The notes: generated by a model not told the origin, from the letters alone. A DNA stretch of 64,000 nt from Haemophilus aegyptius (GCF_900475885.1 NZ_LS483429.1:1860001-1924000), one strand, 5' to 3'; positions 8,989 to 19,603 are shown, numbered from the stretch's first letter. Numbers and translations: made by a program.

Positions 8989-10413
8989 TTAGCCGTGATA
9001 ACGCCCTACGCCTAATTCATCTTCTTTACGTGTGCGATTCATCACTTCTTGTGGAGACTGCGCAATACGTAATCCCATTTCATCTTCAGTACGCACCACT
9101 TCGCCACGTAACGAATTAGTATAAACATCAGTGATTTTCACATCCACAAACTTACCGATCATTTCTGGAGAACCTTGGAAATTAACAATACGATTCGTTT
9201 CAGTACGTCCCGTCAATTCCATAATATCTTTCTTCGATGGGCCTTCAACTAACACGCGCTGCTCTGTGCCAAGCATACGACGGCTAAATTGTGCCGCTTG
9301 TTGATTAATACGCTCTTGTAGCACATAAAGACGCTGTTTCTTTTCATCTTCCGTCACATCATCTGGCATATCTGCTGCTGGCGTACCTGGTCGGGCTGAG
9401 TACACAAAACTGAAGCTCATATCAAAGTTCACTTGTGCAATCAAATTCATAGTTTGCTCAAAATCTTCCGCCGTTTCACCTGGGAAACCAACAATAAAGT
9501 CTGAGCTGATTTGAATATCTGGGCGCACTGCACGAAGTTTACGAATAATAGATTTATATTCTAATGCGGTATGACCACGTTTCATCATTGTTAATACACG
9601 GTCAGAACCTGCTTGCACTGGAAGATGTAAGAAACTCACTAATTCAGGCGTATCACGATACACATCAATAATATCATCGGTAAATTCTATTGGATGACTG
9701 GTTGTGAAACGTAAACGGTCAATACCATCAATTGATGCGACAAGACGAAGCAACTCAGCAAAGCTACAAATTTGACCATCATGCGTTGGCCCACGATAAG
9801 CATTTACATTTTGACCAAGTAGATTTACCTCACGCACACCTTGTTCCGCAAGTTGCGCAATTTCAAATAACACATCATCTACGGGACGGCTAACTTCTTC
9901 TCCACGAGTATAAGGCACAACACAAAAAGTACAGTATTTATTACAGCCTTCCATAATGGAAACAAATGCCGTTGGGCCTTCTGCGCGAGGTTCAGGTAAG
10001 CGGTCAAATTTCTCAATTTCAGGGAAACTTACGTCTACGACGGAACTTTTTCCACCACGAATTTGATTAATCATTTCAGGCAAGCGATGCAAAGTTTGCG
10101 GGCCAAAAATAATATCCACATAAGGCGCACGATGGCGAATATGTTCACCTTCTTGAGAGGCTACACAGCCGCCCACACCAATCACTAAATTTGGATTATT
10201 TTTCTTTAATTCTTTCCAACGCCCAAGTTGGTGGAACACTTTTTCTTGTGCTTTTTCACGAATAGAACAGGTATTTAATAATAATACGTCTGCTTCTTCA
10301 GGTGCTTCCGTGAGTTCTAATCCGTGGGTGCTTAATAAAAGATCTGCCATTTTAGATGAATCATATTCATTCATCTGGCAGCCCCAAGTTTTAATATGTA
10401 ATTTTTGAGTCAT
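8989..10413 (-). CDS. miaB: tRNA-2-methylthio-N6-dimethylallyladenosine synthase
   Basis: Radical-SAM methylthiotransferase adding the ms2 group to i6A37 of tRNAs; it acts after MiaA, whose gene lies at 53494. At 474 aa it is of family length. Three N-terminal cysteines (C12, C49, C83) bind the auxiliary iron-sulfur cluster. The radical-SAM motif CNKYCTFC (C157, C161, C164) binds the second cluster. A C-terminal TRAM domain is expected at about 378-445. It is a single-gene unit; the 418-bp gap upstream holds a transposase remnant. Confidence 0.97.
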   Translation of the reverse strand: MTQKLHIKTWGCQMNEYDSSKMADLLLSTHGLELTEAPEEADVLLLNTCSIREKAQEKVFHQLGRWKELKKNNPNLVIGVGGCVASQEGEHIRHRAPYVDIIFGPQTLHRLPEMINQIRGGKSSVVDVSFPEIEKFDRLPEPRAEGPTAFVSIMEGCNKYCTFCVVPYTRGEEVSRPVDDVLFEIAQLAEQGVREVNLLGQNVNAYRGPTHDGQICSFAELLRLVASIDGIDRLRFTTSHPIEFTDDIIDVYRDTPELVSFLHLPVQAGSDRVLTMMKRGHTALEYKSIIRKLRAVRPDIQISSDFIVGFPGETAEDFEQTMNLIAQVNFDMSFSFVYSARPGTPAADMPDDVTEDEKKQRLYVLQERINQQAAQFSRRMLGTEQRVLVEGPSKKDIMELTGRTETNRIVNFQGSPEMIGKFVDVKITDVYTNSLRGEVVRTEDEMGLRIAQSPQEVMNRTRKEDELGVGRYHG

Positions 10414-10620
10414 TTTCTACAATATCGTTAGGTGTTATAAATAATTAGTTAAATAAAGCAATGGGCTATTCTACAGGCTTGCGCTGATTCTGGCTAGTGA
10501 ATATTCGGTGAAAGACACTAAACAGAATATTTTGATAAGCTAGAAAGGCTTGTAAATCATTAAAAAATAAGATATTCATAAATATACTCAAGATATAATG
10601 CAGTATGAGGTAAATATTAG

Positions 10621-10719
10621 TTCATAAAATTAAAGGAAATACTAGCTTATCGCGATTACAACGATGTGTATATTCAAGGTAAACCAAAAGGATTAAGCCC
10701 TGTAGATTACAGGACTTAA
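10621..10719 (+). pseudogene. Remnant of an IS3-family transposase (OrfB C-terminus)
   Basis: In the plus frame starting at 10621 a stretch of about 32 codons ends IQGKPKGLSPVDYRT-stop, preceded by LAYRDYNDVY. This matches the characteristic C-terminal end of IS3/IS150-type transposases (YNxxR...LKGLSPxxYR). An in-frame stop lies just before it and no upstream transposase domain is recognisable in 10414-10620, so only the tail remains. No intact insertion-sequence ends were found. The rest of 10414-10831 shows nothing I can name. Confidence 0.7.
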
Positions 10720-10724
10720 TCCTT
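10688..10724. terminator. Strong hairpin inside the transposase remnant, possible cit operon terminator
   Basis: AAGGATTAAG pairs with CTTAATCCTT (10688-10697 with 10715-10724). After one mismatch, CCTGTA pairs with TACAGG (10699-10704 with 10708-10713), leaving a 3-nt loop. It lies 107 bp downstream of the citT stop on the minus strand; the following T-tract (TTGGTTT) is weak, so termination is an inference. Confidence 0.5.
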
Positions 10725-10831
10725 AAATTAAATAGAGCTCACTTTTTAGTGAAAACGCAAGCATATATTTATAATCAACTACTTTGTCTACTACACCGTC
10801 AAAATAGCAGTTAAATTTAAAAAAGATTAGC

Positions 10832-12271
10832 TTATAACCAGCCTAAACTCATTAATAATTTCCACCATGCCATACCGATAGTTAGATGGATAATTAAACT
10901 GCCAAAAGCAATGATCGCGCCAGTAATCCACCAAGATTTTATATCATTATAACCTGCACCGAATGCAATTGGACCTGGTCCGCCTCCGTAGTGAGTTACT
11001 GAACCACCATAAGAATTAGCAAAGGCTAAGCCTAGAGCAAGCAATTCAGTAGGAGCGCCTGTTACATGTCCGACTGTTGCAAATACGGGTACCATTGCAG
11101 CTACATATGCACCGCCTGATGCGAATAAATAACGTACAGAGACACTTAAGGTAAGAATCACTATTAACGCTATCATACCATGTCCCTCAAACTGAAGTAT
11201 GGTACTTAAGGTGTTTGCTAACCATTTGAAAAAGCCAGATTTTTCAAGCAAGCCAGACATACCGATGATACCACCATACCATACTAGGGTATTCCATGCG
11301 CCTTTGCTTTTTAGGATATCGTCCCAGGTCACAATACTTAATACAATACAAAGCACCATTACAATGATTGCAACAATGGTAGCATTGATATGAAGTGAAT
11401 TAGAGAAAATCCAGCCGAATAATGCAATTACGAATAACAAGCTGAGTGCTTTTTCACGAAAAGACATTGGACCTAATTCTTCTAAGCCTTTTTTCGCAAT
11501 GGCTTTATTATCCACTTTTTTCAATTCTGGTGGAGATACCCAATAACAAATTAACGGAATTAAGAATAAGCAGAGTAAGCCGGGTACGGATGCAGCTAAG
11601 AACCATTTGATCCAAGTGGTTTCAAAACCAAGAATTGGTGCCATTAATGAAAGAGCTAAGGCATTAGGAGCCATTGCGGTTAAGAAAATATAAGAGGTAG
11701 TTTTAACCACCATATATACGTTCATCATCAAATAACGCCCTGCTTTTTTCGGGCTTTTTTCTGGATCTGAACCAAGAGCAACGACTACGCTATTAATGAT
11801 TGGAAAGATAATCCCACCTGAACGCGCGGTGTTAGAGGGCGTTGCTGGCGAGAGTAAAAGATCTAAGAACATGGTAACATAGCCTAAGCGTAGGGTTGTG
11901 CTACCCATTGCGCCGATCATATGATAGGCGATACGTTTACCTAGACCTGTGATTACAAATGCTGAACTCAAAGTGAATGCGGTAAAAATAAGCCATGTTG
12001 TGCCAGATTTATAACCATCCAACATATTGCCGACTTTAACCAATTCTTTCGCCCCTTCAGTATTACCGATGATAACGCCAGAAACCGCAATTGCAGCCAA
12101 TAAGATAACGGGCTCGCCATAAGGTTTAAGCACAAGCCCAACGATAGTGGCGATATAAACACCAAGTAATCGCCAAGCAATCAAAGAAAGCCCATCAGGA
12201 GCAGGTAGTAAGAAAGTGATCAATGGGATAGCCATTAAAATCACCAGTTTTGTATTTTTGGATAATGCCAT
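10832..12271 (-). CDS. citT: Citrate carrier of the DASS family (citrate:succinate antiporter type)
   Basis: Inner-membrane di/tricarboxylate transporter of 479 aa with about a dozen hydrophobic segments. Family features include SPATPSNTARSGGIIFPI in the first half and the related repeat near ASGGAYVAAMVPVF and GGSVTHYGGGPGPIAF in the second half. Such duplicated SNT-like motifs line the substrate site of DASS carriers. As the last gene of the citrate lyase operon, 1 bp after citXG, it most likely imports citrate in exchange for succinate during anaerobic citrate use. Exact substrate is inferred from context. Confidence 0.88.
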   Translation of the reverse strand: MALSKNTKLVILMAIPLITFLLPAPDGLSLIAWRLLGVYIATIVGLVLKPYGEPVILLAAIAVSGVIIGNTEGAKELVKVGNMLDGYKSGTTWLIFTAFTLSSAFVITGLGKRIAYHMIGAMGSTTLRLGYVTMFLDLLLSPATPSNTARSGGIIFPIINSVVVALGSDPEKSPKKAGRYLMMNVYMVVKTTSYIFLTAMAPNALALSLMAPILGFETTWIKWFLAASVPGLLCLFLIPLICYWVSPPELKKVDNKAIAKKGLEELGPMSFREKALSLLFVIALFGWIFSNSLHINATIVAIIVMVLCIVLSIVTWDDILKSKGAWNTLVWYGGIIGMSGLLEKSGFFKWLANTLSTILQFEGHGMIALIVILTLSVSVRYLFASGGAYVAAMVPVFATVGHVTGAPTELLALGLAFANSYGGSVTHYGGGPGPIAFGAGYNDIKSWWITGAIIAFGSLIIHLTIGMAWWKLLMSLGWL

Positions 12272-12272
12272 A

Positions 12273-13670
12273 TTAATTACCTCTAAATGATAAAAAGAAA
12301 ATTGTTAGTGCTAATAAATCAGCACTACCGCCCGAACTTAAATTACGTTCAATGCAGGCGGTATCAAATTTCATTAATGCTTGTGTCAGTGCTACTTTAT
12401 CTGTCACAAGATGTTGATCTGTAAGCAGATCCCGTGCTGTTTGCTGTATGAAATGCAATCCTGCTAAACCACCTCGATGAACCACGTTAGTGTCGGAGTT
12501 AATTGCCATTAAATTCAACAACAAAATCAGTAAACGATGTTCCCATTCTAACTGATGGTACTCATCAAATTGTGGCAACAACGTTTGAATGAGATTAAAA
12601 CCATTTTCTGCTTCGCCACGGACACCTGTTAAGCCATATTTTTGGAATAAACGCACTCCAGCCGTACTAGGCAAGTGTTCAGGATAATTTTTGAGTTCAT
12701 CCGTTAAACCTTGAGTAAATTGTGCAACAAGTGAGCAGATTAATTTAACATCAAAATCTACCGCACTTTGAGCCAAACTTTTTTGTGCCAATAATCGTCC
12801 AATTGCCGTACACACTAAACCAAAAGAAAAAATAGCACCTTTGTGGGTGTTTACGCCATCAGTAACTTTAAACATTGCTTTTTCCGCCAATAAACCTAAA
12901 GGACGAATTTCAGAGAGAATTTGATTTTCAGACAAATGCGCGGTCATCATGCCTTTGAGAACAAACTGCGTAAAAAAAGGTTTTAAGCTAATCGCACTTT
13001 GCTCAAAAGTATGTAGGTTCATATCTTTGTGCGAACCGTTATTGATGGCATCCACTAAACCAGGTTTTGGCGATAAGCGAGCCTCTTGTATTAATGCCAG
13101 ATAAACTTGTTCACCAATATGTTCTGCGAAATCATGATTCTGTGCGAGAGATTGAATTTTATCCACAATCTCATCAATCTCGTGCTTGCGGGTTCTCGCA
13201 CAGATTTTTGCATTTTCTCCGCACACTAAACAAGTTCTTGGAGAAAGATCAAAATCTGTACGACTAAGTAGATTGCCTTTAGCATTAAACACATCTAAAT
13301 CCCACAAACGAGCAAGAGGAATACTTTCTTCCAATTCAATCATCAGCACTTTTAGCGTACGAGCATCTATCGGTACTACAAAATAGGCTTCATGCCCCGT
13401 TTCTAACGGACGGACTATTTCTTTTACTGCTGTGATGTTTAACTGAGTAAAAAGTGCGGTCAGATTTTCTAGAGCTTTTGTAAAAACATAATCCAACAAA
13501 GCATTTTTTTTTACGCCACCCACAGCAGTTAAAGTGATGCAAAGTAAGGTTTGTCCATATTGTGTTATAAGCTGTTGTTGTAAAATTGCACGTTCCTCTC
13601 GAGCATTAAGCAATGCTTCAAGTGAAATTTTTGAACCCTCTGTAGAGAATGTCGTAAAAAAATGCTGCAA
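12273..13670 (-). CDS. citXG: Fused CitX-CitG: citrate lyase holo-ACP synthase and prosthetic-group precursor synthase
   Basis: A single 465-aa protein carries two activities that are separate proteins in E. coli. About residues 1-185 are CitX, which transfers the phosphoribosyl-dephospho-CoA group to CitD. Recognisable parts are NAREERAILQQQL near the start, ARLWDLDVFNAKG in the middle and a Cys-rich end (CLVCGENAKICARTRKH). About residues 195-465 are CitG, which makes the triphosphoribosyl-dephospho-CoA precursor from ATP and dephospho-CoA (EARLSPKPGLVDAINNGSHKDM, DGVNTHKGAIFSFG). A 180-bp gap separates it from citF upstream; the gap has no clear terminator. Confidence 0.92.
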   Translation of the reverse strand: MQHFFTTFSTEGSKISLEALLNAREERAILQQQLITQYGQTLLCITLTAVGGVKKNALLDYVFTKALENLTALFTQLNITAVKEIVRPLETGHEAYFVVPIDARTLKVLMIELEESIPLARLWDLDVFNAKGNLLSRTDFDLSPRTCLVCGENAKICARTRKHEIDEIVDKIQSLAQNHDFAEHIGEQVYLALIQEARLSPKPGLVDAINNGSHKDMNLHTFEQSAISLKPFFTQFVLKGMMTAHLSENQILSEIRPLGLLAEKAMFKVTDGVNTHKGAIFSFGLVCTAIGRLLAQKSLAQSAVDFDVKLICSLVAQFTQGLTDELKNYPEHLPSTAGVRLFQKYGLTGVRGEAENGFNLIQTLLPQFDEYHQLEWEHRLLILLLNLMAINSDTNVVHRGGLAGLHFIQQTARDLLTDQHLVTDKVALTQALMKFDTACIERNLSSGGSADLLALTIFFLSFRGN

Positions 13671-13850
13671 AATTTGACCGCTCTTTTGTATAAAAATAAA
13701 TTTTCTTAACTCTTTCCATTTATATGGTGCTGGCGAAAGCTGAAAGAGCTAATCGAGTCCCTTTCAACTCTTTGGGCTCCTTTCCTGATAATCATGGGAA
13801 GACAAGAGTTAATTTTGGCTATTGAAAGTAGATCGCTTGTAATGCTGATT

Positions 13851-15353
13851 CTAGTCTTTAACTTGATACACCGTATCAATCACCGAACCATCACGATAAC
13901 GAACAATAGCCACAGGTTTATTAGTAAACTCAATTTCTTTTGGTTTACCAGTAATGCTGTAAGCACGTTCACAAAGTTGTTCAATAGTCAACAATGGAAT
14001 GTCTGTTTTGCTTAAAGCTTCAATCAAATCTGGACGTTTAGGATTTACTGCTACACCATGATCGGTAACGAGAATATCGACGTTTTCACCAGGTGTTACA
14101 CAGGTAATCACGTTTTCCACCACGGTTGGAATACGACCACGAACTAATGGTGCCACAATGATTGCTACTTGTGCAGAAGCTGCGGTATCACAATGACCAC
14201 CAGATGCACCGCGAATCACACCGTCAGAGCCAGTCAATACATTCACGTTAAATTTAGTGTCGATTTCTAAAGCAGAAAGAATCACCATATCTAAACGTTC
14301 AACAGATGCGCCTTTGGAACTGTAATTCGCATATTGGTTAGCGGAGACTTCAATATGATTTGGGTTACGGGCAAGTGATTCAGCTGCAACAGAATCAAAG
14401 CTTTGTACATCTAATAATTTTTTAATAAGACCAGTCTCATGTAATGCCACCATACTTGCAGTAATTCCGCCAAGTGCGAAATCTGCAGTGATATTTTCAC
14501 GACGCATTTTTTCTTCTAGAAAGCGTGTAACAGCTAATGCTGCCCCCCCAGAACCAGTTTGTAATGAGAAGCCATCTTTAAAATAACCACTGGCAAAAAT
14601 TACTTCTGCACATTTACGCGCAATGAGTAATTCGCGTGCATTGGTAGTCATTCGGGTTGCACCACCACCAATTTTTTTCGGGTCACCGACTGCTTCAACT
14701 TGCACGATTAAATCTACTTGATCTTGAGCTATGCTGATTGGGTGGTGCGGGTATTCAACAAATTCCTCTGTGAGCAACACAACTTTGTCAGCATATTCAG
14801 CATCGACACGCGCATAGCCTAGAGAGCCGCATTTACTTTTTCCAGTAAATCCATTGGCATTACCGAATGTGTCACAGCAAGGCACGCCTAAAAAAGCAAC
14901 GTCAATTTTTAATTCGCCAGATTTTACTAAGTGAACACGTCCACCATGAGAATGAATATTTACAGGTTCATTCAATAAACCGCGAGAGATTTGCTCTGCA
15001 AGTTCACCGCGTAAACCAGAAGAATAGATTTTGGTGACCACGCCATTTTTGATATGTTCGACAATCGGGAAGTGGCTATCAATTAAAGATGAAGATGCAA
15101 GGGTCAGATTTTTGAAACCCATTTCGGCAATTTTATTCATCACCATATTCACCACAAAATCTCCGCCCCGAAAAGCATGATGAAATGAAACAGTCATACC
15201 ATCTTTTAAGCCAGAGCGTTTAATCGCTTCTTCTAGAGAGGTACAAAGTTTGCGATCTTTCGCTGTACGAGAAAGGGATTCAGATTTAGGCACCGCTTGA
15301 TAGACTGAGCGATCAGCGTGATATTTTTCAATACGTTGTTCTCTTGTTGTCAT
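13851..15353 (-). CDS. citF: Citrate lyase alpha subunit (citrate CoA-transferase)
   Basis: Transfers the acyl-carrier group from acetyl-ACP to citrate, giving citryl-ACP and acetate. The start chosen is the ATG at 15353 (500 aa), preceded by GGGAG at proper spacing and 13 bp after the citE stop. An in-frame extension to 15395 would run into citE and has no support. It is a typical citrate CoA-transferase sequence, with Gly-rich CoA-binding stretches such as IGGGATRMTTNAR and FSLQTGSGGAALAV. It works with CitD and CitE in the cytoplasmic citrate lyase complex. Confidence 0.95.
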   Translation of the reverse strand: MTTREQRIEKYHADRSVYQAVPKSESLSRTAKDRKLCTSLEEAIKRSGLKDGMTVSFHHAFRGGDFVVNMVMNKIAEMGFKNLTLASSSLIDSHFPIVEHIKNGVVTKIYSSGLRGELAEQISRGLLNEPVNIHSHGGRVHLVKSGELKIDVAFLGVPCCDTFGNANGFTGKSKCGSLGYARVDAEYADKVVLLTEEFVEYPHHPISIAQDQVDLIVQVEAVGDPKKIGGGATRMTTNARELLIARKCAEVIFASGYFKDGFSLQTGSGGAALAVTRFLEEKMRRENITADFALGGITASMVALHETGLIKKLLDVQSFDSVAAESLARNPNHIEVSANQYANYSSKGASVERLDMVILSALEIDTKFNVNVLTGSDGVIRGASGGHCDTAASAQVAIIVAPLVRGRIPTVVENVITCVTPGENVDILVTDHGVAVNPKRPDLIEALSKTDIPLLTIEQLCERAYSITGKPKEIEFTNKPVAIVRYRDGSVIDTVYQVKD

Positions 15354-15366
15354 CTTTTTATCTCCC

Positions 15367-16242
15367 TTACTCTTCACGAACACCTGATTTCGCACGTTCT
15401 AATACAAGTTTTGCGCGATCAATAATCGGTGCGTCAATCATTTTACCGTTTAACGAAACAACACCAGCCCCTTGTCGTTCAGCTTCTGCTGCCGCTTCAA
15501 TAATGCGTTTTGCCTGCTCCACGTCTTTTTGTGTCGGTGCAAATAAGTTGTGTAACAATTCAATTTGGCGTGGGTTGATTAAGGATTTACCGTCAAAACC
15601 AAGCTGTTTAATTAACGCAGCCTCTTTTAAGAAGCCTTCTTCATTGTTTGCGTTGGAATACACGGTGTCAAAGACCTGAATGCCAGCAGCACGTGCAGCT
15701 TGTAAAATAGAACAACGAGCGAAAAGTAATTCAATCCCCTCTGCAGAACGCTCAGTTTTCAAATTACGCACATAGTCTTCTGCACCCAATGCAATTCCAA
15801 TTAAACGTTTAGAAGAGAAAGCGATTTGATTGGCTTGAGTAATGCCTAATGGAGATTCAATAGCCGCTAACATTTTAGTCGAACCGACTTCTCGACCGCA
15901 GGATTTCTCAATTTCAGTAATGGCTTGATCCATCTCTAGCACATCTTGCGCGCTTTCAGTTTTTGGCATACGTACCACATCCACACCCGCACGCACTACC
16001 GCATTCAAATCCAATAAACCAAATTCAGAATCTAGCGGATTAACACGAACTACGGTCTCAATTTCTTTATAAAGCGGATGTTGAAGTGCGTGAGCGACTA
16101 ATAAACGAGCAGAATCTTTTTCTTTGAGAGCAACCGCATCTTCTAAGTCAAACATAATGGAATCTGGTTTATAAATAAAGCTATTACTTAACATGGCGGC
16201 ATTTGAGCCTGGCACAAATAACATACTTCTTCTTAATTTCAT
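15367..16242 (-). CDS. citE: Citrate lyase beta subunit (citryl-ACP lyase)
   Basis: Cleaves citryl-ACP to oxaloacetate and acetyl-ACP. It has 291 aa, a TIM-barrel of the HpcH/HpaI-CitE family starting [18 protein letters not shown]. The acidic box [12 protein letters not shown] at about 27-38 and GIALGAEDY bind Mg2+ and substrate in the family. The start overlaps the citD stop by 4 bp (ATGA), showing translational coupling. Confidence 0.96.
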   Translation of the reverse strand: MKLRRSMLFVPGSNAAMLSNSFIYKPDSIMFDLEDAVALKEKDSARLLVAHALQHPLYKEIETVVRVNPLDSEFGLLDLNAVVRAGVDVVRMPKTESAQDVLEMDQAITEIEKSCGREVGSTKMLAAIESPLGITQANQIAFSSKRLIGIALGAEDYVRNLKTERSAEGIELLFARCSILQAARAAGIQVFDTVYSNANNEEGFLKEAALIKQLGFDGKSLINPRQIELLHNLFAPTQKDVEQAKRIIEAAAEAERQGAGVVSLNGKMIDAPIIDRAKLVLERAKSGVREE

Positions 16243-16526
16243 AACAGAGCCTCCCAGTTAATCATTTCATCAGTTGCACGCATTGCAGCAGCTTTTACTC
16301 GAGCTTGTAACACGCAATCTAACGCCCCTTTGTCTTCTACAATGACTTGTGCTGCTGTAATGCCAAGTTTTGCTAATACTTCACGAACTGTCGCTTCAAT
16401 TTGTTCACCAAATTGTTTTGCTACTGAGCTATTGATTTCAATATCGAGTGAATCAAAAGGTTGAACCCGTACTTGAACATCACTGGATTCCAGTGTCCCT
16501 GCAACGGCTACTTTTGTTATTTTCAT
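16239..16526 (-). CDS. citD: Citrate lyase gamma subunit (acyl carrier protein)
   Basis: Small 95-aa acyl carrier protein of citrate lyase. The box GTLESSDV contains Ser14, the residue to which the phosphoribosyl-dephospho-CoA arm is attached in the family. The end [17 protein letters not shown] is also typical. It lies 37 bp after citC and overlaps citE by 4 bp. Confidence 0.95.
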   Translation of the reverse strand: MKITKVAVAGTLESSDVQVRVQPFDSLDIEINSSVAKQFGEQIEATVREVLAKLGITAAQVIVEDKGALDCVLQARVKAAAMRATDEMINWEALL

Positions 16527-16563
16527 AGATTTTCCTTCCGTATATTGATGAATAAAAATGTAT

Positions 16564-17571
16564 TTAAAAACGACCGCACTTTTGTAAATAATTTAACGTA
16601 GTCATAGGCACAAACTCTGCGAGTTGAGCCCAATTTTTTTCAGCCAAATGCTTTCGTACTGTAGACGCAGAAATAATCTGGTTGCTTGCTGTTTTTCTAG
16701 GTATCTCGATAACATTTATTTTTGCTGCATTCATTTCGGCATCCCTTAACCAATAATGCATTTGGCGATTATATTCGGCAGTGACGGGACAATTTAGCTC
16801 AGTACCAACAAAGCGATGTGTTATTCCCAAAGCTTGAGCAATATGTAAACGGAATAACTTCAGATCAACCTCAAAATAACTTTCATCTGTAATTAATTGA
16901 TCTTTTAGGAAATAATTTGGAAATGTTGCACGAGAAATAATATAGTCAGAGCCAGAATGAAGAGTGATATTGGATAAATCGAAAATACCTTGTTTAACCA
17001 TTTCAAATCGTTCAGCGTAAGAAAATTGCGATGCGTCTTCACCAACAATAAATAAATGCAGATGATCACATTGTTGTAATGCTTGCTCAATTAAATAACG
17101 ATGACCTAAGGTAAATGGATTCGCGTTCATTACAATCGAGCCAATTCGATTACCAACCACACGCATTTTCTCCCATAATGAGCATTGTTTTTGTAAACGC
17201 GTAGCACTATTTTCTAACAATACTACATAAGGATTGGCATCAGAGATGATATAAAAACCGCAAGATTTGAACAACGTTGCATATTCGGGTTTTGTATAAA
17301 TAAAAAGGTGTGGGCGTTTTAGCGTGTAAGCTAAATCAACCAATTCAGTAATTAATTGCAGGGCAACACCGCTACCACGCAAAGACTCATCAATCGCAAC
17401 ACATTTTATGATATTGCCTGCTAAACCGCCACAGACAACGATTTGTTCGTTATCATTATAGCCAACAACAAAATACTCGATTTGTTCATCTAATTTAAGC
17501 GCATTTTGATGTAAAAATGTCTGAATGAGAGAAAGTTTTTTTTGTTCAGTAGAAATTCGCTCAAATTGCAT
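16564..17571 (-). CDS. citC: [Citrate (pro-3S)-lyase] ligase (acetate:SH-citrate lyase ligase)
   Basis: Activates citrate lyase by acetylating the thiol of the CitD prosthetic group with ATP and acetate. It has 335 aa. An N-terminal GNAT-like domain (about 1-125, with [14 protein letters not shown]) is followed by a nucleotidyltransferase domain with [18 protein letters not shown] (T-x-G-H type motif at 154-157) and [10 protein letters not shown] near the end. It is the first gene of the operon; GGAGAG precedes the ATG and a good promoter lies upstream. Confidence 0.94.
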   Translation of the reverse strand: MQFERISTEQKKLSLIQTFLHQNALKLDEQIEYFVVGYNDNEQIVVCGGLAGNIIKCVAIDESLRGSGVALQLITELVDLAYTLKRPHLFIYTKPEYATLFKSCGFYIISDANPYVVLLENSATRLQKQCSLWEKMRVVGNRIGSIVMNANPFTLGHRYLIEQALQQCDHLHLFIVGEDASQFSYAERFEMVKQGIFDLSNITLHSGSDYIISRATFPNYFLKDQLITDESYFEVDLKLFRLHIAQALGITHRFVGTELNCPVTAEYNRQMHYWLRDAEMNAAKINVIEIPRKTASNQIISASTVRKHLAEKNWAQLAEFVPMTTLNYLQKCGRF

Positions 17572-17617
17572 CGACTCTCCAAAAAAGAAGAAAACATAAC
17601 ATCACTACCAAGTTAGT

Positions 17618-17646
17618 AGTATAGAGTTATTGTAAGCGATGAGCAA
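17618..17646 (-). promoter_or_regulatory. Predicted promoter of the cit operon
   Basis: On the minus strand, -35 TTGCTC (17641-17646), a 17-nt spacer and -10 TATACT (17618-17623) lie about 47 bp before citC. The remaining AT-rich stretch up to 17890 shows no confident CRP or FNR site, so the citrate/anaerobic control expected for such operons is not visible to me. Confidence 0.55.
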
Positions 17647-17892
17647 ATTACGATACAAGATAAGCTCATATTTTCCCCAACTTTATAATCTAATATTATC
17701 TTTACACTGCATTATACATTGAATAATTTATAGATATTTTCTTTTTTTTCAAAAACTTACATGGTTCTCGATCATATAAGTTAAAAATACTATTTTCTTG
17801 ATATCCTTTTCCTTACAATTGCGGAAATGATGATAGGCTTAATAGTTGATTAATGAATAGGCAATATTGGCGGTTACTCTGAGTTGTAAAAA

Positions 17893-17930
17893 TAAACCGC
17901 ACTTTTGTTGCAAGCAGAAAGTGCGGTTTA
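17893..17930. terminator. USS inverted-repeat terminator after lipA
   Basis: A 13-bp stem TAAACCGCACTTT / AAAGTGCGGTTTA of two opposed uptake sequences has a 12-nt loop. It lies 19 bp beyond the lipA stop on the minus strand and ends the long rsfS-to-lipA run. Minus-strand sequence after the stem is TTTTTACAAC. Confidence 0.8.
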
Positions 17931-17948
17931 ATTCAGCGCAATTTTAAA

Positions 17949-18911
17949 TTATTTCACCAATCCACCGCTGGCTTGTAAATCAGCGTGGTAAGAAGAACGA
18001 ACAAATGGTCCACAAGCTGCATGTTCAAAGCCCATTTCATTAGCTTTATCACGAAATATATCAAACTCGGTAGGCGGAACATAACGCGCAACGGGCAAAT
18101 GGTGACGGCTAGGTTGGAGATATTGCCCTAATGTCAGCATCGTTACACCATTATCTCGTAAATCTTGCATTACTTGCAAAATTTCCTCGTTAGTTTCTCC
18201 TAATCCCACCATTAAACCAGATTTGGTTGGAATATTTGGGAACATTTCCTTAAATTCACGCAGTAATTTAAGCGACCATTCATAATCTGCACCGGGGCGA
18301 ATTTCTTTGTACAGGCGCGGTACGTTTTCTAAATTATGGTTAAAGACATCTGGCGGATTATCTTTTAATTTTTCCAATGCCTGTGTAATGCGACCACGAA
18401 AATCAGGCACTAAAATTTCAATCTTAATGTTAGGATTAAGCTCACGCACAGCTTTTACACATTCTGCAAAATGACCCGCGCCACGATCAGGCAAATCATC
18501 GCGATCCACTGATGTAATCACCACATATTTTAATTTCATATCTTGGATGGTTTCTGCCAATTTTTGAGGTTCTTCAGGATCGGGCGGTAATGGTTTACCG
18601 TGAGCTACATCGCAGAATGGACAACGACGCGTACAAATTGCACCTAAAATCATGAAGGTTGCCGTTCCATGATTAAAACATTCGTGTAAATTCGGACAAG
18701 AAGCTTCCTCGCAAACAGAATGTAGCCCGTGACGGCGCATACCTTTTTTAATGTTTTCAATCTTAACTGAACTTGCTGGAAGTTTAATTTTCATCCATTC
18801 TGGTTTTTTTAATAGTTCTTGATCAGGATCGATATTTTTCACGGGGATAATTGAGGTTTTTGCCGCATCGCGATATTTTACACCGCGTTCCATTTTGAAA
18901 GGAGTAGACAT
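17949..18911 (-). CDS. lipA: Lipoyl synthase
   Basis: Radical-SAM enzyme inserting two sulfur atoms into protein-bound octanoyl groups to make lipoate. It has 320 aa. The auxiliary cluster motif [12 protein letters not shown] gives C67, C72 and C78; the radical-SAM motif CTRRCPFC gives C93, C97 and C100. The C-terminal RSSYHA serine motif is present. It acts after LipB, encoded just upstream; a hairpin sits between the two genes. Confidence 0.98.
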   Translation of the reverse strand: MSTPFKMERGVKYRDAAKTSIIPVKNIDPDQELLKKPEWMKIKLPASSVKIENIKKGMRRHGLHSVCEEASCPNLHECFNHGTATFMILGAICTRRCPFCDVAHGKPLPPDPEEPQKLAETIQDMKLKYVVITSVDRDDLPDRGAGHFAECVKAVRELNPNIKIEILVPDFRGRITQALEKLKDNPPDVFNHNLENVPRLYKEIRPGADYEWSLKLLREFKEMFPNIPTKSGLMVGLGETNEEILQVMQDLRDNGVTMLTLGQYLQPSRHHLPVARYVPPTEFDIFRDKANEMGFEHAACGPFVRSSYHADLQASGGLVK

Positions 18912-18928
18912 AGTATTTTCCTAAATAA

Positions 18929-18949
18929 AAATGCCCAAGTTGGGCATTT
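18929..18949 (-). terminator. Hairpin between lipB and lipA (possible attenuator)
   Basis: AAATGCCC pairs with GGGCATTT around a short loop, and on the minus strand is followed by TTTATTTAGG. It could reduce readthrough from lipB into lipA, or stabilise message ends. Confidence 0.45.
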
Positions 18950-18964
18950 ACTTTTTATAAAATG

Positions 18965-19603
18965 TTATAAAGTTGTTACATTATAGCCTAAAAGTTCGGC
19001 GAAGTGTTTAATTAATTTTGGTGAAACCTTATCGCAATTAGCCTCATCTTGATTAACAAAATCCGCTAATTGACACATTTCAAGACCAGCATAGCCACAT
19101 GGGTTAATATAATGAAATGGATTCAGATCCATATTAATATTCAATGCTAGCCCGTGAAAAGAGCAACCACGACGAATACGTAGTCCAAGAGAACAAATCT
19201 TTTTTCCATCCACATACACACCTGGTGCATCAGGTTTTGGATAACTTTCAATACCATATTCAGCTAAGGTTTTTACCACCGTTTGTTCAAGTGCGGTAAC
19301 TAATTGACGTACATTTAAATTCTCATGACGCTTAATATCAATGAGCACATACATCACTTGCTGACCGAGTGCATGATAGGTTATTTGCCCACCACGATCG
19401 GACTGCACTACAGGTATTTCACTACGTTGTAAAAGATGCTCTGGTTTACCTGCTTGCCCTTGGGTAAATACAGGAGGATGTTGCACCAACCAAATTTCGT
19501 CTTGCGTTTCCTCGGTTCGACTATCTGTAAAATTCTGCATTTTATGCCAAATTTCTTGATAATCTTGCAACCCTAACTGACGAACGATAAGGGAATTATT
19601 CAT
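18965..19603 (-). CDS. lipB: Octanoyl-ACP:protein N-octanoyltransferase
   Basis: Transfers octanoyl groups from ACP to lipoyl domains. The 212-aa protein shows [15 protein letters not shown], the lysine motif [10 protein letters not shown] (Lys135) and the acyl-thioester cysteine in [11 protein letters not shown] (Cys169), the positions of the Lys/Cys dyad of the E. coli enzyme. One base separates it from the ybeD stop. Confidence 0.97.
   Translation of the reverse strand: MNNSLIVRQLGLQDYQEIWHKMQNFTDSRTEETQDEIWLVQHPPVFTQGQAGKPEHLLQRSEIPVVQSDRGGQITYHALGQQVMYVLIDIKRHENLNVRQLVTALEQTVVKTLAEYGIESYPKPDAPGVYVDGKKICSLGLRIRRGCSFHGLALNINMDLNPFHYINPCGYAGLEMCQLADFVNQDEANCDKVSPKLIKHFAELLGYNVTTL

Noticed and set aside
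15344-15679. Plus-strand open frame inside citE
   Set aside because: Antisense shadow; no ribosome site and overlaps a well-supported enzyme gene.
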